The position numbers and the translations under genes were made by a program. From positions 3,882 to 46,901 of the forward strand of contig JAGTRG010000002.1 in the NCBI GenBank assembly GCA_018396435.1: DNA of 43,020 nt, given 5' to 3'. Origin of the DNA: Candidatus Bathyarchaeota archaeon. GTDB taxonomy: Archaea; Thermoproteota; Bathyarchaeia; Bathyarchaeales; DTEX01. A model generated the notes under the pieces. That model worked only from the letters and a program-made list of their open reading frames with translations, searched no databases and was not told the DNA's origin. This document shows, one piece after another, positions 24,806-33,443 of this stretch. Within the stretch, counting starts at the first letter, position 1; each line of letters starts with the position of its first letter.

Positions 24806-25048
24806 ATGCCAACAGCATTCGTTTTAATAAATGCTGAGATAGGATCTGAAAGTGAAGTCTTAAATGAGCTTAGAAAGGTTGAGGGCGTTGAGGAAGCCTA
24901 CAGCGTCTACGGTGTTTATGATATTATAGCCAAGGTGAAGGCGGAGTCGATGGAGAAACTTAAGGATGTTGTTACTTGGCGCATACGAAGACTTAACAAG
25001 GTTAGATCCACGTTAACCATGATAGTTATTGAGGAAATGCAGAAGTGA
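24806..25048 (+). CDS. Stand-alone Lrp/AsnC ligand-binding (RAM) domain protein
   Basis: An 80-residue protein containing only the alpha-beta amino-acid sensing domain of Lrp/AsnC regulators (PTAFVLINAEIGSE, VEGVEEAYSVYGVYDIIAKV); the DNA-binding domain is absent. Such proteins form dimers or decamers and may bind amino acids or modulate full-length regulators. ATG 24806 is preceded by GAGGGAATAGGT. A second protein of the same type begins at the right edge of the window. The role here cannot be deduced. Confidence 0.85.
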   Translation: MPTAFVLINAEIGSESEVLNELRKVEGVEEAYSVYGVYDIIAKVKAESMEKLKDVVTWRIRRLNKVRSTLTMIVIEEMQK

Positions 25049-25156
25049 AGACGGCCCATTTGCCTCAGCTCTGAATATTACGCGGTGAATGCAGCGTACG
25101 TGTTAATCCAACATTGCAGGAATAAAATATTGGAGAAAATCTTTGGTGGCATTTTA

Positions 25157-26044
25157 TTGAAGCCCTTATTTGGGATACATGCTCCTATACATGGATCCTA
25201 CGGTTATTGGTCTTTTTTAGAGTTATCATCTATGGCCGATGAGATGGGCTTTGATTATCTTACTGTTGGAGACCATTTCTTTCTCCCCTCTGAGACATAT
25301 GCGAGAATAGGTGGGGATCCAGCTAAGCCTGATAAGCTTGACGCTTGGTCTGTTTTATCTGCCCTCGCCGCTAAAACTGAGAGAATTAGGATTGGCACAC
25401 GTGTTTCTCCTATACCCTTCTATCTGCCATCTAGGTTAGCTAAGATTGTGGCTACAGCTGACATAATTTCAGGAGGAAGGGCGATACTTGGAGTTGGCGC
25501 TGGCTGGCATAAGGATGAGGCGATAGCATATGGGGTTAAATGGGGTAGCCACAAGGAGCGCATGGAGAGGACGCTGGAAGGCTTAGAAATAATTTTAAGC
25601 CTCTGGCTCAATGAGAAAACAACATTTAAGGGAAAATATTATCAGGTTTTAGAAGCGCCCTTATGGCCTAAACCATTACAGAAACCTCATCCTCAAATAT
25701 GGTTCGGCGGCTCCTCAAATGCCATAATAAATGCCGCTGTCAAATATGGTGATGGACTTTTCCCACTGACGGATACGCCGATAGAAAAGCTAGTTGATAT
25801 TCTGCAGCGCCTAAGGGAGGCGGAAAGAAAACATGGCGGGAAGAAACCAGTTATGTTCGCTCCAGCAATTTCATATCCAAGTGGCATAGGAAAGAAATCG
25901 GAGTGGACTAGCAATATAGAAAATTGCATCAGAATTGGGGCAAACTTGGTCCTAATAGATTTTACAATGGAATATGCACCGCTTAATGAGGCGAAATTAT
26001 TCTTAAAAGAGTTTGCAAAAGAGGTTCTGCCAAGCTTCCGCTAA
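25157..26044 (+). CDS. Luciferase-like (LLM class) flavin/F420-dependent oxidoreductase
   Basis: TIM-barrel oxidoreductase of the bacterial luciferase superfamily, probably using F420 or FMN. Recognisable parts are DYLTVGDHFFLP, the strand with LAAKTERIRIGTRVSP, GGRAILGVGAGWHKDE and HPQIWFGGSS. The frame opens at 25085, but the first 24 residues do not resemble the family. TTG 25157 has GGTGG (25145-25149) 7 bases upstream and gives the typical MKPLFGIHAPIHG start. Relatives include methylenetetrahydromethanopterin reductase and F420-dependent dehydrogenases; the substrate here is unknown. Confidence 0.88.
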   Translation: MKPLFGIHAPIHGSYGYWSFLELSSMADEMGFDYLTVGDHFFLPSETYARIGGDPAKPDKLDAWSVLSALAAKTERIRIGTRVSPIPFYLPSRLAKIVATADIISGGRAILGVGAGWHKDEAIAYGVKWGSHKERMERTLEGLEIILSLWLNEKTTFKGKYYQVLEAPLWPKPLQKPHPQIWFGGSSNAIINAAVKYGDGLFPLTDTPIEKLVDILQRLREAERKHGGKKPVMFAPAISYPSGIGKKSEWTSNIENCIRIGANLVLIDFTMEYAPLNEAKLFLKEFAKEVLPSFR

Positions 26045-26363
26045 TCCCGAAATACTTTAACTCTCATCCATCAATTTTCAATTTCTAATTTTTCAGACGC
26101 CCGACTAGGGGAGGGGTGGATGAAATATTAATATTTTTATTTATTTTCTAACCATAAAAAGCACCTATTTTTCCGAATCAATTTAACATCAATAATACAA
26201 AAATAATATTTGTTTGCCGTCAGTTTAACCCTGATCTATCATCATCGGGTTCAATCAAATGCCTTCTCCTCATCCGGCAATAAAATATTTTACAAAAACA
26301 GATATTAATGTTGCTCCTTCATATCTTTCCTAATGGCGGTTAAAGGGGGTAAATTAGAATATA
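26045..26363. other. Intergenic region, no gene seen
   Basis: About 320 bases of mostly AT-rich sequence separate the oxidoreductase and tiaS. It has a G-rich patch (GGGGAGGGGTGG near 26109-26120) and several A/T runs able to act as TATA boxes. A GGGTTCAATC at about 26248 recalls a tRNA T-loop, but no tRNA fold surrounds it. A GGGGGT lies about 14 bases before the GTG start of tiaS. Confidence 0.45.
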
Positions 26364-27719
26364 GTGGCTGAGCAGATGAAGTTGCATATAGGTTTTGATG
26401 ATACGGATTCGCCTAGAACCGGATGCACAACATATGTAGCTGCCCTCATAATCGAAAAACTACGCGGGATAGGGGCATCATTCATAGATTACCCAAACCT
26501 AATTAGGTTAAATCCAAACGTTCCATGGAAAACTAGGGGAAACGGTGCATTATGCCTAAGAATCTTCATTAAAGAAGACCTTTATGGGAAAGTTAAGGAG
26601 AGCGTGCTTGAAGTCGTTGAGGAGAATGCGGACTTCAACTATAAGGGAACAGACCCAGGTGTAGTTTTCCTTGCTGGCGGTGTGCCAAAGGAGATCGAGC
26701 TATTCGCTAAAGAGGCTATTCAAGGGATTGTGAAAATGAAGGATGCTTTAAGATTGATTAAGAGGTTTAAGGCTGAAGCAGTCGGCTATAATAGGGGAAG
26801 AGGCATAATTGGGGGGCTAGCGGCAATAGGTGAAACATTAAAGGCTGATTACACCTTCGAGTTCATAGCCTACAGAAGCCCGGAGAACTGGGGAACTCCA
26901 AGAAAAATTGATGTCTCATCAGTTATAGAAATGGACAAGATGATGGGGCAATTAATATTCAACAATATTGATCCTGAAACGGGCAGAATACTCGTAACGC
27001 CTAGGGGGTCGGATCCAATACTTTACGGCATTAGAGGCGAGACTCCTGAGGCTGTTAGACGCGCCCATGAAATTATTCGTTCTTACGAGCCCATTGAACG
27101 CTGGATAATTTTCAGGACAAATCATGGAACAGATGCACATCTTAGGAGGACCTCCTCAATAAGCGATGTGAAGCCATATATGCCTATCATAGTTCAAGGT
27201 GAGGTTATAGGCAAACCGAAGGTTATCGCAGGTGGACATGTAATATTTAAGATAAGGGATGAAACCGGCACCGTTGACTGCGCTGCCTATGAGCAAAGCG
27301 GTATCTTACGTAAAGTTGCTGAGACACTGATTGAGGGGGATCTAGTTGAAGTCTATGGTGGCGTCCGCCCACCATCAAGAAAAAATTTGAAAACGATAAA
27401 TTTGGAGAAAATGAGGCTGATTAGGCTTGCCGACTTGATCATCCTTCAGAACCCAACGTGTCCAAGATGCGGTAAAAGAATGAAGTCTATGGGAAGAGGT
27501 AAGGGCTTTGAATGTTATAAATGCGGCTTCCACGGGGCAAAACTAACAAAGATCGCCTTTAAAGTTGAGAGGCCCATAAAGCCTGGGCTTTACATCGCCC
27601 CTCCAAGATCGGAAAGGCACTTGACAAAACCGCTATCAAGATATGGCTTAGAAAAGGCAGGAAGCCCGCAACATGCTGGCGAGATGATTCCCTACAGCCT
27701 ATTTTCGAATCTTACATAG
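26364..27719 (+). CDS. tiaS: tRNA(Ile2) 2-agmatinylcytidine synthetase
   Basis: Adds agmatine to C34 of the tRNA-Ile that reads AUA, using ATP; it is archaea-specific and essential. The start region KLHIGFDDTDSPRTGCTTY is the family's TCKD kinase-like signature, and RLNPNVPWKTRGNGA follows. An OB-fold segment (GEVIGKPKVIAGGHVIFKIRD) lies near residue 280. The C-terminal zinc ribbon has CPRCG and CYKCG. At 451 residues the length is typical. GTG 26364 opens the frame; ATG 26376 is an equally possible start, just before KLHIGFDD. The gene precedes the prefoldin cluster on the same strand by about 100 bases. Confidence 0.95.
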   Translation: MAEQMKLHIGFDDTDSPRTGCTTYVAALIIEKLRGIGASFIDYPNLIRLNPNVPWKTRGNGALCLRIFIKEDLYGKVKESVLEVVEENADFNYKGTDPGVVFLAGGVPKEIELFAKEAIQGIVKMKDALRLIKRFKAEAVGYNRGRGIIGGLAAIGETLKADYTFEFIAYRSPENWGTPRKIDVSSVIEMDKMMGQLIFNNIDPETGRILVTPRGSDPILYGIRGETPEAVRRAHEIIRSYEPIERWIIFRTNHGTDAHLRRTSSISDVKPYMPIIVQGEVIGKPKVIAGGHVIFKIRDETGTVDCAAYEQSGILRKVAETLIEGDLVEVYGGVRPPSRKNLKTINLEKMRLIRLADLIILQNPTCPRCGKRMKSMGRGKGFECYKCGFHGAKLTKIAFKVERPIKPGLYIAPPRSERHLTKPLSRYGLEKAGSPQHAGEMIPYSLFSNLT

Positions 27720-27818
27720 GCGAATCGGCCTAATAATCTTCTTCGAAATCGGAAATATTTAATTGTAGCAGTCTAATATTAGGTGAGTGAAAATAATAGT
27801 TTAATAGCGGTGTGGATT

Positions 27819-28181
27819 ATGAGTGAGGAAACCAAGCTTCCACCAGCGGTTCAGGAGAGGCTTTTAAGGCTGCAGCAGCTACAAGAGACTCTGCAGACTG
27901 TTCTTGCGCAGAAACAGCAGCTCGACCTTGACCTTCTGGATATTGATAGGGCGCTAGGCGAGCTGGAGAAAACTCCAGATGAAACTATAATATATAAGTC
28001 TATAGGCTCCCTCCTTATTAGAACCGATAAAGCAAAAGTAACCAGCGAGCTGGCTGAAAGAAAAGAATTAACAAGCATGCGAATCTCCGTGCTTACAAAG
28101 CAGGAGGAGAGGCTTAGAAGCCAAATAAAGGAGCTTCAGGAGAGACTTCAGAAAGACCTGCGCCCAATATCGCCAACATAA
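27819..28181 (+). CDS. pfdB: Prefoldin subunit beta
   Basis: Beta subunit of the hexameric archaeal chaperone that captures unfolded proteins and hands them to the thermosome. The 120 residues are two long coiled-coil helices (about 10-45 and 75-112) linked by a beta hairpin (IIYKSIGSLLIRTDKA). The frame extends to 27783, but ATG 27819 has a GGTG at 27807 and starts with MSEETKLPPAVQER like relatives. DUF3194 follows after 19 bases. Prefoldin beta followed by DUF3194 is a conserved archaeal arrangement, usually with pcc1 and rpoP, which are absent here. Confidence 0.95.
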   Translation: MSEETKLPPAVQERLLRLQQLQETLQTVLAQKQQLDLDLLDIDRALGELEKTPDETIIYKSIGSLLIRTDKAKVTSELAERKELTSMRISVLTKQEERLRSQIKELQERLQKDLRPISPT

Positions 28182-28200
28182 AGTAAACGGTGCCCAGCCC

Positions 28201-28533
28201 TTGACCGAGCGGCGAACATCACTATCTGCCTTAACCTACGAAGAACTGGAGAGAATATGCGACATAGCTGAGGAGGCTGCTAGAAAATACATCGTATCAA
28301 AAGTTCCAAAGGAGGGAATATCAGACCTAACTATTTCAGTCAGTCTAGAGAGCTCAGAATCCCTTAACATCAATGTCGATGTAGAAGTTAGGCTCTCCCC
28401 AATTTATGGAAATGTAAACGTAAAAGAATTGGTGAGAGGCTCGGTGAAAGCGGCCTTTAAGGCCGTTGAAAAGCATTTAAGTTCCATTAGGAGAATGAGC
28501 CATGAACAATGTGGGGTTCATACGAAAAATTAA
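28201..28533 (+). CDS. DUF3194 family protein
   Basis: A 110-residue archaeal protein of unknown function that typically lies next to prefoldin beta. It starts with a helical region (LTYEELERICDIAEEAARKYI). Alternating strands follow (DLTISVSLESSESLNINVDVEVRLSP) and a final helix with VKAAFKAVEKHL. The initiator is TTG 28201, 19 bases after pfdB. The tail overlaps the start of the DHH gene by 32 bases, so the last residues may be variable. Functional coupling with prefoldin is suggested only by gene order. Confidence 0.85.
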   Translation: MTERRTSLSALTYEELERICDIAEEAARKYIVSKVPKEGISDLTISVSLESSESLNINVDVEVRLSPIYGNVNVKELVRGSVKAAFKAVEKHLSSIRRMSHEQCGVHTKN

Positions 28534-29518
28534 AGCGATAATTGAGGAGAGGGAAGCTGAATTTGTTCTTCTTCTATGCCATCAAAATGCTGATCCAGAT
28601 GCCGTATGCTCATCCTACGCTCTCTCTAAATTAATGAACCATTTGAAATCCGGAATAGATGTTGAGGTTGCGTCGCCGGAAAGCGTGAGCAAAATATCAA
28701 AGATTCTGCTGGAACATTTTTCCATGAGGGTTGTAAATGATGAGCCAAGTTTTGATAAAACAGACATAATTTTTATGGTTGACACAAATACGATAGGGCA
28801 GCTCGGCGAATGGGGCGAACATTTAAAAGAAGCATGTTTACCCCTAATAGTTATTGATCATCATGCTCCCCATCCAGAGACTGGAAAGATCGCTTCTCTG
28901 TGCATTTACGATGAGAATGCTTCATCCACATGCGAAATAATTTACAGCCTTTTTAAGGAGGCTAATATAAAACCTTCAAGGGATGTGGCCGAGGCTCTTC
29001 TTCTGGGCGCAGCATTTGATACGAAACACTTCGCGCTGGCCAATGCATCAACATTTAAAATGATTGCTGAACTAATTGATTTAGGCGTTAATGTTAGGGA
29101 GATAATGGGTCTTCTTACAGCGCCGATGGATGTTTCGGAACGCATAGCTAGACTAAAGGCATGCAAAAGGATGAAACTCATGAAGATGGGGGGTTGGATA
29201 ATTGTTCTCTCACATGTTAGCTCCTTTCAAGCCTCGGCAGCTAGGGTGCTGATTGATGTTGGAGCGGACTTAGCCATAGTAGGTTCGCAGAGGAAGAATG
29301 AGCTATCAATAAGCATGAGATCCAGCCAAGATTTTTACGGAAAGACAGGAATACATCTAGGCAGGGATATAGCGAACCCTCTAGGGAAATATCTTAATGG
29401 AATGGGCGGTGGGCACTCAACATCAGCCGGCGTGAATGGAACAGGGGATCTTAAATCAGCCTTCAAGCATGTGACGAGGATCTTAAAGGAGAGGATTAGG
29501 CAGAGCCAAAATCAGTAG
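28502..29518 (+). CDS. DHH/DHHA1 family phosphoesterase
   Basis: Manganese-dependent phosphoesterase of the RecJ/NrnA superfamily, probably hydrolysing short oligonucleotides, pAp or cyclic dinucleotides. The catalytic motifs are readable: LLLCHQNADPDAVCSS, FMVDTNTIGQ, VIDHHAPHP (the DHH motif) and the DHHA1 motif GMGGGHSTSAG. At 338 residues it is the NrnA-like size and lacks RecJ extra domains. It starts inside the DUF3194 gene and its stop overlaps the convergent iolB-like gene by 7 bases. Confidence 0.92.
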   Translation: MNNVGFIRKIKAIIEEREAEFVLLLCHQNADPDAVCSSYALSKLMNHLKSGIDVEVASPESVSKISKILLEHFSMRVVNDEPSFDKTDIIFMVDTNTIGQLGEWGEHLKEACLPLIVIDHHAPHPETGKIASLCIYDENASSTCEIIYSLFKEANIKPSRDVAEALLLGAAFDTKHFALANASTFKMIAELIDLGVNVREIMGLLTAPMDVSERIARLKACKRMKLMKMGGWIIVLSHVSSFQASAARVLIDVGADLAIVGSQRKNELSISMRSSQDFYGKTGIHLGRDIANPLGKYLNGMGGGHSTSAGVNGTGDLKSAFKHVTRILKERIRQSQNQ

Positions 29519-30366
29519 CCGAAAATATTATTGATAATCGGCTCACAATCCTTTAGCCACCTATGCTTCGGATCATCCGACCATGCGCCGTAAATTCTCC
29601 TATCGCCAGCAAGAACCCATAGATAATACAGCTGGTAGCCGGGCGCTGCAACAACCGGATGATAACCCCTGGGCAAAACAACAGTGTCATTATTCTCAAT
29701 CACGTATGCTTCATCAATTGGATCCGTATCATCCTGAGACGTATAAATTCTCTGAATCCCAAAACCCTGATTGGGCTTAAACTTAAAGAAATAGACCTCC
29801 TCAAGGGGAACCTCATCCGGTCCCTCGCTATCATGCTTGTGTGGTGGAACGCTGGACCAGTTTCCAGGCGGGTTTAATGTCTCCCCAACGAGAAGCCTAG
29901 AAGCCCTAATGTTATCCACAACAGCCAGTCGGATCCTCCTACGCCAATTCCATGCGCCAACGGTCCTCTCGGCAATCTCATTTTCCTTCACGATCATCGG
30001 TGGATAATCAGCATCGCTTGGAGCCTTAGAAATTCCCATCTCAAGCCTTGGGCTTAGAGCGATAATCTTAAACGTGGTCTCTCTTGGAAGATAAATTGCC
30101 ACAGGCTTATCTGAGAATACATCATTTCTACTACCAGTAAATTCATCATGCACTTTTTGCATGGGACAGTCTATGACGATTTCAAATTTGCCGCTGAAAT
30201 CCACTATTACTGCCTCATGGTTCCGTGTTTTATCATCATATTCCTCGCCTTTCTCTGACAGAGATAGAACCCCATACTCTATATACTTCAATTCGGAATT
30301 TCTGGGATGAGCTATCGGCGTATAGCCCTTCCCGATATTTGAGCCCTTAAACAGTCTATTAACCAT
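29512..30366 (-). CDS. iolB: 5-deoxy-glucuronate isomerase-like protein (IolB/KduI cupin)
   Basis: A 284-residue double-cupin protein matching IolB, which in myo-inositol degradation turns 5-deoxy-glucuronate into 2-deoxy-5-keto-gluconate. The metal site region NPPGNWSSVPPHKHD with EEVYFFKFKPNQGFGIQRIY is very characteristic, followed by YHPVVAAPGYQLYYLW. No other iol genes (iolC, D, E, G) are in the window. The neighbour upstream is a large transaldolase-like protein, separated by 27 bases, so the pair probably acts on an unusual sugar or sugar acid rather than the standard inositol route. That context reading is inference. Confidence 0.88.
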   Translation of the reverse strand: MVNRLFKGSNIGKGYTPIAHPRNSELKYIEYGVLSLSEKGEEYDDKTRNHEAVIVDFSGKFEIVIDCPMQKVHDEFTGSRNDVFSDKPVAIYLPRETTFKIIALSPRLEMGISKAPSDADYPPMIVKENEIAERTVGAWNWRRRIRLAVVDNIRASRLLVGETLNPPGNWSSVPPHKHDSEGPDEVPLEEVYFFKFKPNQGFGIQRIYTSQDDTDPIDEAYVIENNDTVVLPRGYHPVVAAPGYQLYYLWVLAGDRRIYGAWSDDPKHRWLKDCEPIINNIFGY

Positions 30367-30393
30367 AATTCACCCTTCCATTCATAAAATACT

Positions 30394-32568
30394 TTAGGAC
30401 CTTATGAGCTTAAGAGCGAATTCAACGCATTTCTTCTTAAACTCTTCATAGCTCCTAGAGAATTCCTCCATAGTTTTTACAGTTGCGCCGTAGGATCCCC
30501 ATTCATCTGGTCTTAAGCCGTGGGTTCCATACTTATATAGGTTCGCAACCCCAACCTCCTCCAGTATTCTGCTTTGCTCCGGCGTCAGCTCATATGCTTT
30601 TACAAAATTATCAGCCGTCTCCTCCCAGCCCGCTGAGAGCCTAAGAGCTATTTCTGAATCAACATCCCGCAAAATTGAATCACGATAATTCTCATGGTTA
30701 AAACCAGCCTTCCGGCTCTCCAATAGCACATTTGTTTGATGATTTGGAAACTCAGTGTGCGTTACATGCGTGCTTCCAAGCGTTAAAAGCGTCTCTTTAG
30801 GCTTCCTCTTAGAGGCTGGAAGAACATCAATTCCCTGAAGCACCATCTCAGCCTGTTCAGATGTAAGATTGAATTTTGACTGGATGTAGAAAATCCATTT
30901 ATGTCTATTTTCTTGGCTAAAGAATATTTCATAAACTCTTTTAGTCACAAGTATGCCGCAGTAGCTTATATCCTCCTCAAGCCTAGCAATGTAATCAGCA
31001 ACCTTATCCCTAGAGGCGTAGGGCACGCCATGCTCAGCTAGAAAGCTTATGAAGGGTTCCTTGTTCAGCGGACTTAAAAATCTTCGGCTACATATGATTC
31101 GAATCTTATCGTTCAGCGATGTTTTATCCTTAATTTCGCCCCAGGCGTTCAGAGCCTCGGATAGCCTCCTTAAATCTTCATTCGCACTCCTAGATCTCTT
31201 AAGGGCTTCCCTTAACAATTCCTCAGCTTGAATTTCCCTCATATGGTCATCAAGCCTCCCGCCCATATTTGTTTCATAAACCGTCGTAGGACGTATACCC
31301 TTCTTTACAGCTTCAGCCCTACCGCTGATCTTCGCTAAAATCAATTCCACTTCTTGGGAAACAGTGAAAGTCACAGTGTTGTTTGTGCCTATGCCTAGGC
31401 TCTCAAGTTTTCGAGTTAATTTAATAGCCGCCGGGGAGCTACCGGCAACCTTAAACACAATATTTGGTCTCCCATGCTCAAAGCTTGTTGAATAACCCCA
31501 CAAAAGATAGTGATCATACTTCTTCAGAAATTTATCAGCATCCAAGTAGATTTTAAGGGCTTCCCTAAAACTCTTCTCAAAGTCATCAGCTATGTTAGGG
31601 TTCAACTGTAAGCTAACCATTCCATGGCGCATGTTAGAGGCTACTGCTATTGGCCTAAAAACCACAAGGTTCGGCCATATGCTGACCTCCGTTCCCTTAG
31701 CAGCCAATTCGTCGCTAAATAAATGTGGTTTTTCAAGCATTTCAAAATTTTCTTCAATCTCAGATTTAAAATCCGGACATAAATCTTCACCATTATAGCC
31801 ATCCCACAGGCTTGGGTCATCATCATATGATGCGGCTGCCAAAACTGGATTAGTTGATACTTGAACGAAGCCTAAATGCCTCAGCCATCTAAGACCAAGA
31901 GCGTAATCATTACCGAATTTGCAGATTCCCGCCTTACTTAGCCTATAATAAACGTTGCTTTGAATCTGATTCTTTGCCGAATTAAGAAAAGAGGTCAATA
32001 TGTTGCTCCAATCAATGTTTTTTTCAATCTCCTTGGCCATGTAGGCCAGCATTGAACCTGGTGGACGATAAAAGCCGCTCATAACTTTACTCATATCGGA
32101 TAGAATTGCCCTAGTAACCGCCTCAGCTATAGGAGCCCCATTTCGCATCTCATTTCTTTCCATATCCTCAAAACTTTTTAAGGCTTCCACTATTTTCAAG
32201 TATGCTCCATTAGATTCGGCATCCGGAAAACCAACAATTTCCTTCTCTAAACCGATGAAGTTCAGCGCCATTTGAATTAAGGCATCATATATTCTTGCAC
32301 ATAGTGGGACGCTTTCTCCATATTCGATTGCTCTGTAATTTTCCCGCTTCAGAAAGGCCCTGTTAAAAATCAGACTAAACTGTCTAATTATGTTTCCAAC
32401 GGTCTCCTCTAGTCGCCCAATCATCTCCCTATGCAGAAGGTGATCGGCGGCCAACTTAGTATACCCTTTTTCAGCAAGATAAACAACATGTCCAGCATGA
32501 TCAGCGCTTAACGCTGGGAAATCTAATCTCTCCGGTTTAGAAAAGCTAATAGTATCCTTTATGTTCAC
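30394..32568 (-). CDS. Large transaldolase-fold protein of unknown specificity
   Basis: A 724-residue protein whose central third resembles transaldolase, normally about 220-330 residues. Matching segments are VQVSTNPVLA (residues 236-245), VVFRPIAVASN, HGMVSLQLNP (315-324), NIVFKVAGSSPAA with K373 at the Schiff-base lysine position, and LGIGTNNTVTFTVSQEVEL (391-409). About 230 residues precede and 300 follow this domain, mostly helical, with no motif I can name. It may be an aldolase or transaldolase on an uncommon substrate. It is cotranscribed with the IolB-like gene (27 bases) and a hydrolase (29 bases). Confidence 0.75.
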   Translation of the reverse strand: MNIKDTISFSKPERLDFPALSADHAGHVVYLAEKGYTKLAADHLLHREMIGRLEETVGNIIRQFSLIFNRAFLKRENYRAIEYGESVPLCARIYDALIQMALNFIGLEKEIVGFPDAESNGAYLKIVEALKSFEDMERNEMRNGAPIAEAVTRAILSDMSKVMSGFYRPPGSMLAYMAKEIEKNIDWSNILTSFLNSAKNQIQSNVYYRLSKAGICKFGNDYALGLRWLRHLGFVQVSTNPVLAAASYDDDPSLWDGYNGEDLCPDFKSEIEENFEMLEKPHLFSDELAAKGTEVSIWPNLVVFRPIAVASNMRHGMVSLQLNPNIADDFEKSFREALKIYLDADKFLKKYDHYLLWGYSTSFEHGRPNIVFKVAGSSPAAIKLTRKLESLGIGTNNTVTFTVSQEVELILAKISGRAEAVKKGIRPTTVYETNMGGRLDDHMREIQAEELLREALKRSRSANEDLRRLSEALNAWGEIKDKTSLNDKIRIICSRRFLSPLNKEPFISFLAEHGVPYASRDKVADYIARLEEDISYCGILVTKRVYEIFFSQENRHKWIFYIQSKFNLTSEQAEMVLQGIDVLPASKRKPKETLLTLGSTHVTHTEFPNHQTNVLLESRKAGFNHENYRDSILRDVDSEIALRLSAGWEETADNFVKAYELTPEQSRILEEVGVANLYKYGTHGLRPDEWGSYGATVKTMEEFSRSYEEFKKKCVEFALKLIRS

Positions 32569-32597
32569 AGTGCAGTTTCCTCCTGGATGTTTCAGCG

Positions 32598-33404
32598 CTA
32601 TTGGCTTACTAGCGTGTTAATCCACTTTAATGTTTTCTCTATAACCTCCAATGTATGCTCCCTTTTAGAGAACGTGTGATCCCCGCCCTTAACCACATAA
32701 AGCTCATTCTTCTCATTTAGATCTCTAATAACTTCATATCCCTTTTTAGCTTCCTCTAAAGGTATAACTTCATCTTTATCACCATGCACAATCAATATGG
32801 GGACCTTAATACCGCCCATAATGTCCAGGGGAACGATGTAATCAACAGTGTCAAAAAATGCCTTTTTCAGATACCAACCCCCAGGGATTTCGATGGATTC
32901 CCCGGAATTAAGCTTCTCTAAAGCCTCTTTACTGGCTTGTGAAAGGAATCTTTCCCCCAAGGATCCAAGGGCTGGTGAATATAGCACTGCAAATTTAACC
33001 CGTCCATCGAGAGAGGTCAGTATGGCTGCAACTCTTCCGCCCATGCTTAGACCTATAACGCCAACCCTTTCCCTATCAACACATCTCTGTCTCATAAGGA
33101 AGGCCAAAGCTCTTTCTGCATCGCTTACTTCTCCGGGTAAGGTCATATCTTCAAATTCGCCATCACTGTCTCCGGAGCCTCTGAAGTCAAATCGAAGGAC
33201 AACATAGCCTGAATCACATAGGCTTCTGGCAACATGAACGAAGAGCCTATGAGCTTCAGTCCTATTCCCTGTGAAACCGTGAAGCATCAAGATTCCCGGA
33301 GCCTTCATCCCCGATTTCAGTTCATCAGGTATATGAAGTATACCAATCAGCTGCTGACCTTGATTTTTAAAAGCTAATGGCTTAATCAAACCATATTCCT
33401 CCAA
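32598..33404 (-). CDS. Alpha/beta hydrolase
   Basis: A 268-residue soluble serine hydrolase. The nucleophile elbow is GLSMGGR (Ser near residue 120), preceded by the oxyanion region LMLHGFTGNRTE and the strand VLRFDFRGSGDSDG. The catalytic Asp is in VHGDKDEVIP and the His in GGDHTFS. It resembles the BAAT/peptidase S9-like esterases. The substrate is unknown. It lies 29 bases before the transaldolase-like gene and 39 bases after the MBL gene, in what looks like a four-gene minus-strand transcription unit. Confidence 0.88.
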   Translation of the reverse strand: MEEYGLIKPLAFKNQGQQLIGILHIPDELKSGMKAPGILMLHGFTGNRTEAHRLFVHVARSLCDSGYVVLRFDFRGSGDSDGEFEDMTLPGEVSDAERALAFLMRQRCVDRERVGVIGLSMGGRVAAILTSLDGRVKFAVLYSPALGSLGERFLSQASKEALEKLNSGESIEIPGGWYLKKAFFDTVDYIVPLDIMGGIKVPILIVHGDKDEVIPLEEAKKGYEVIRDLNEKNELYVVKGGDHTFSKREHTLEVIEKTLKWINTLVSQ

Positions 33405-33443
33405 TCATTACTTCTAATTCAGTGTATTATGTTTTTGCAGAAC

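Noticed and set aside
26221-26290. Possible tRNA T-loop (GGGTTCAATC)
   Set aside because: No acceptor, D or anticodon stem can be formed around it on either strand.
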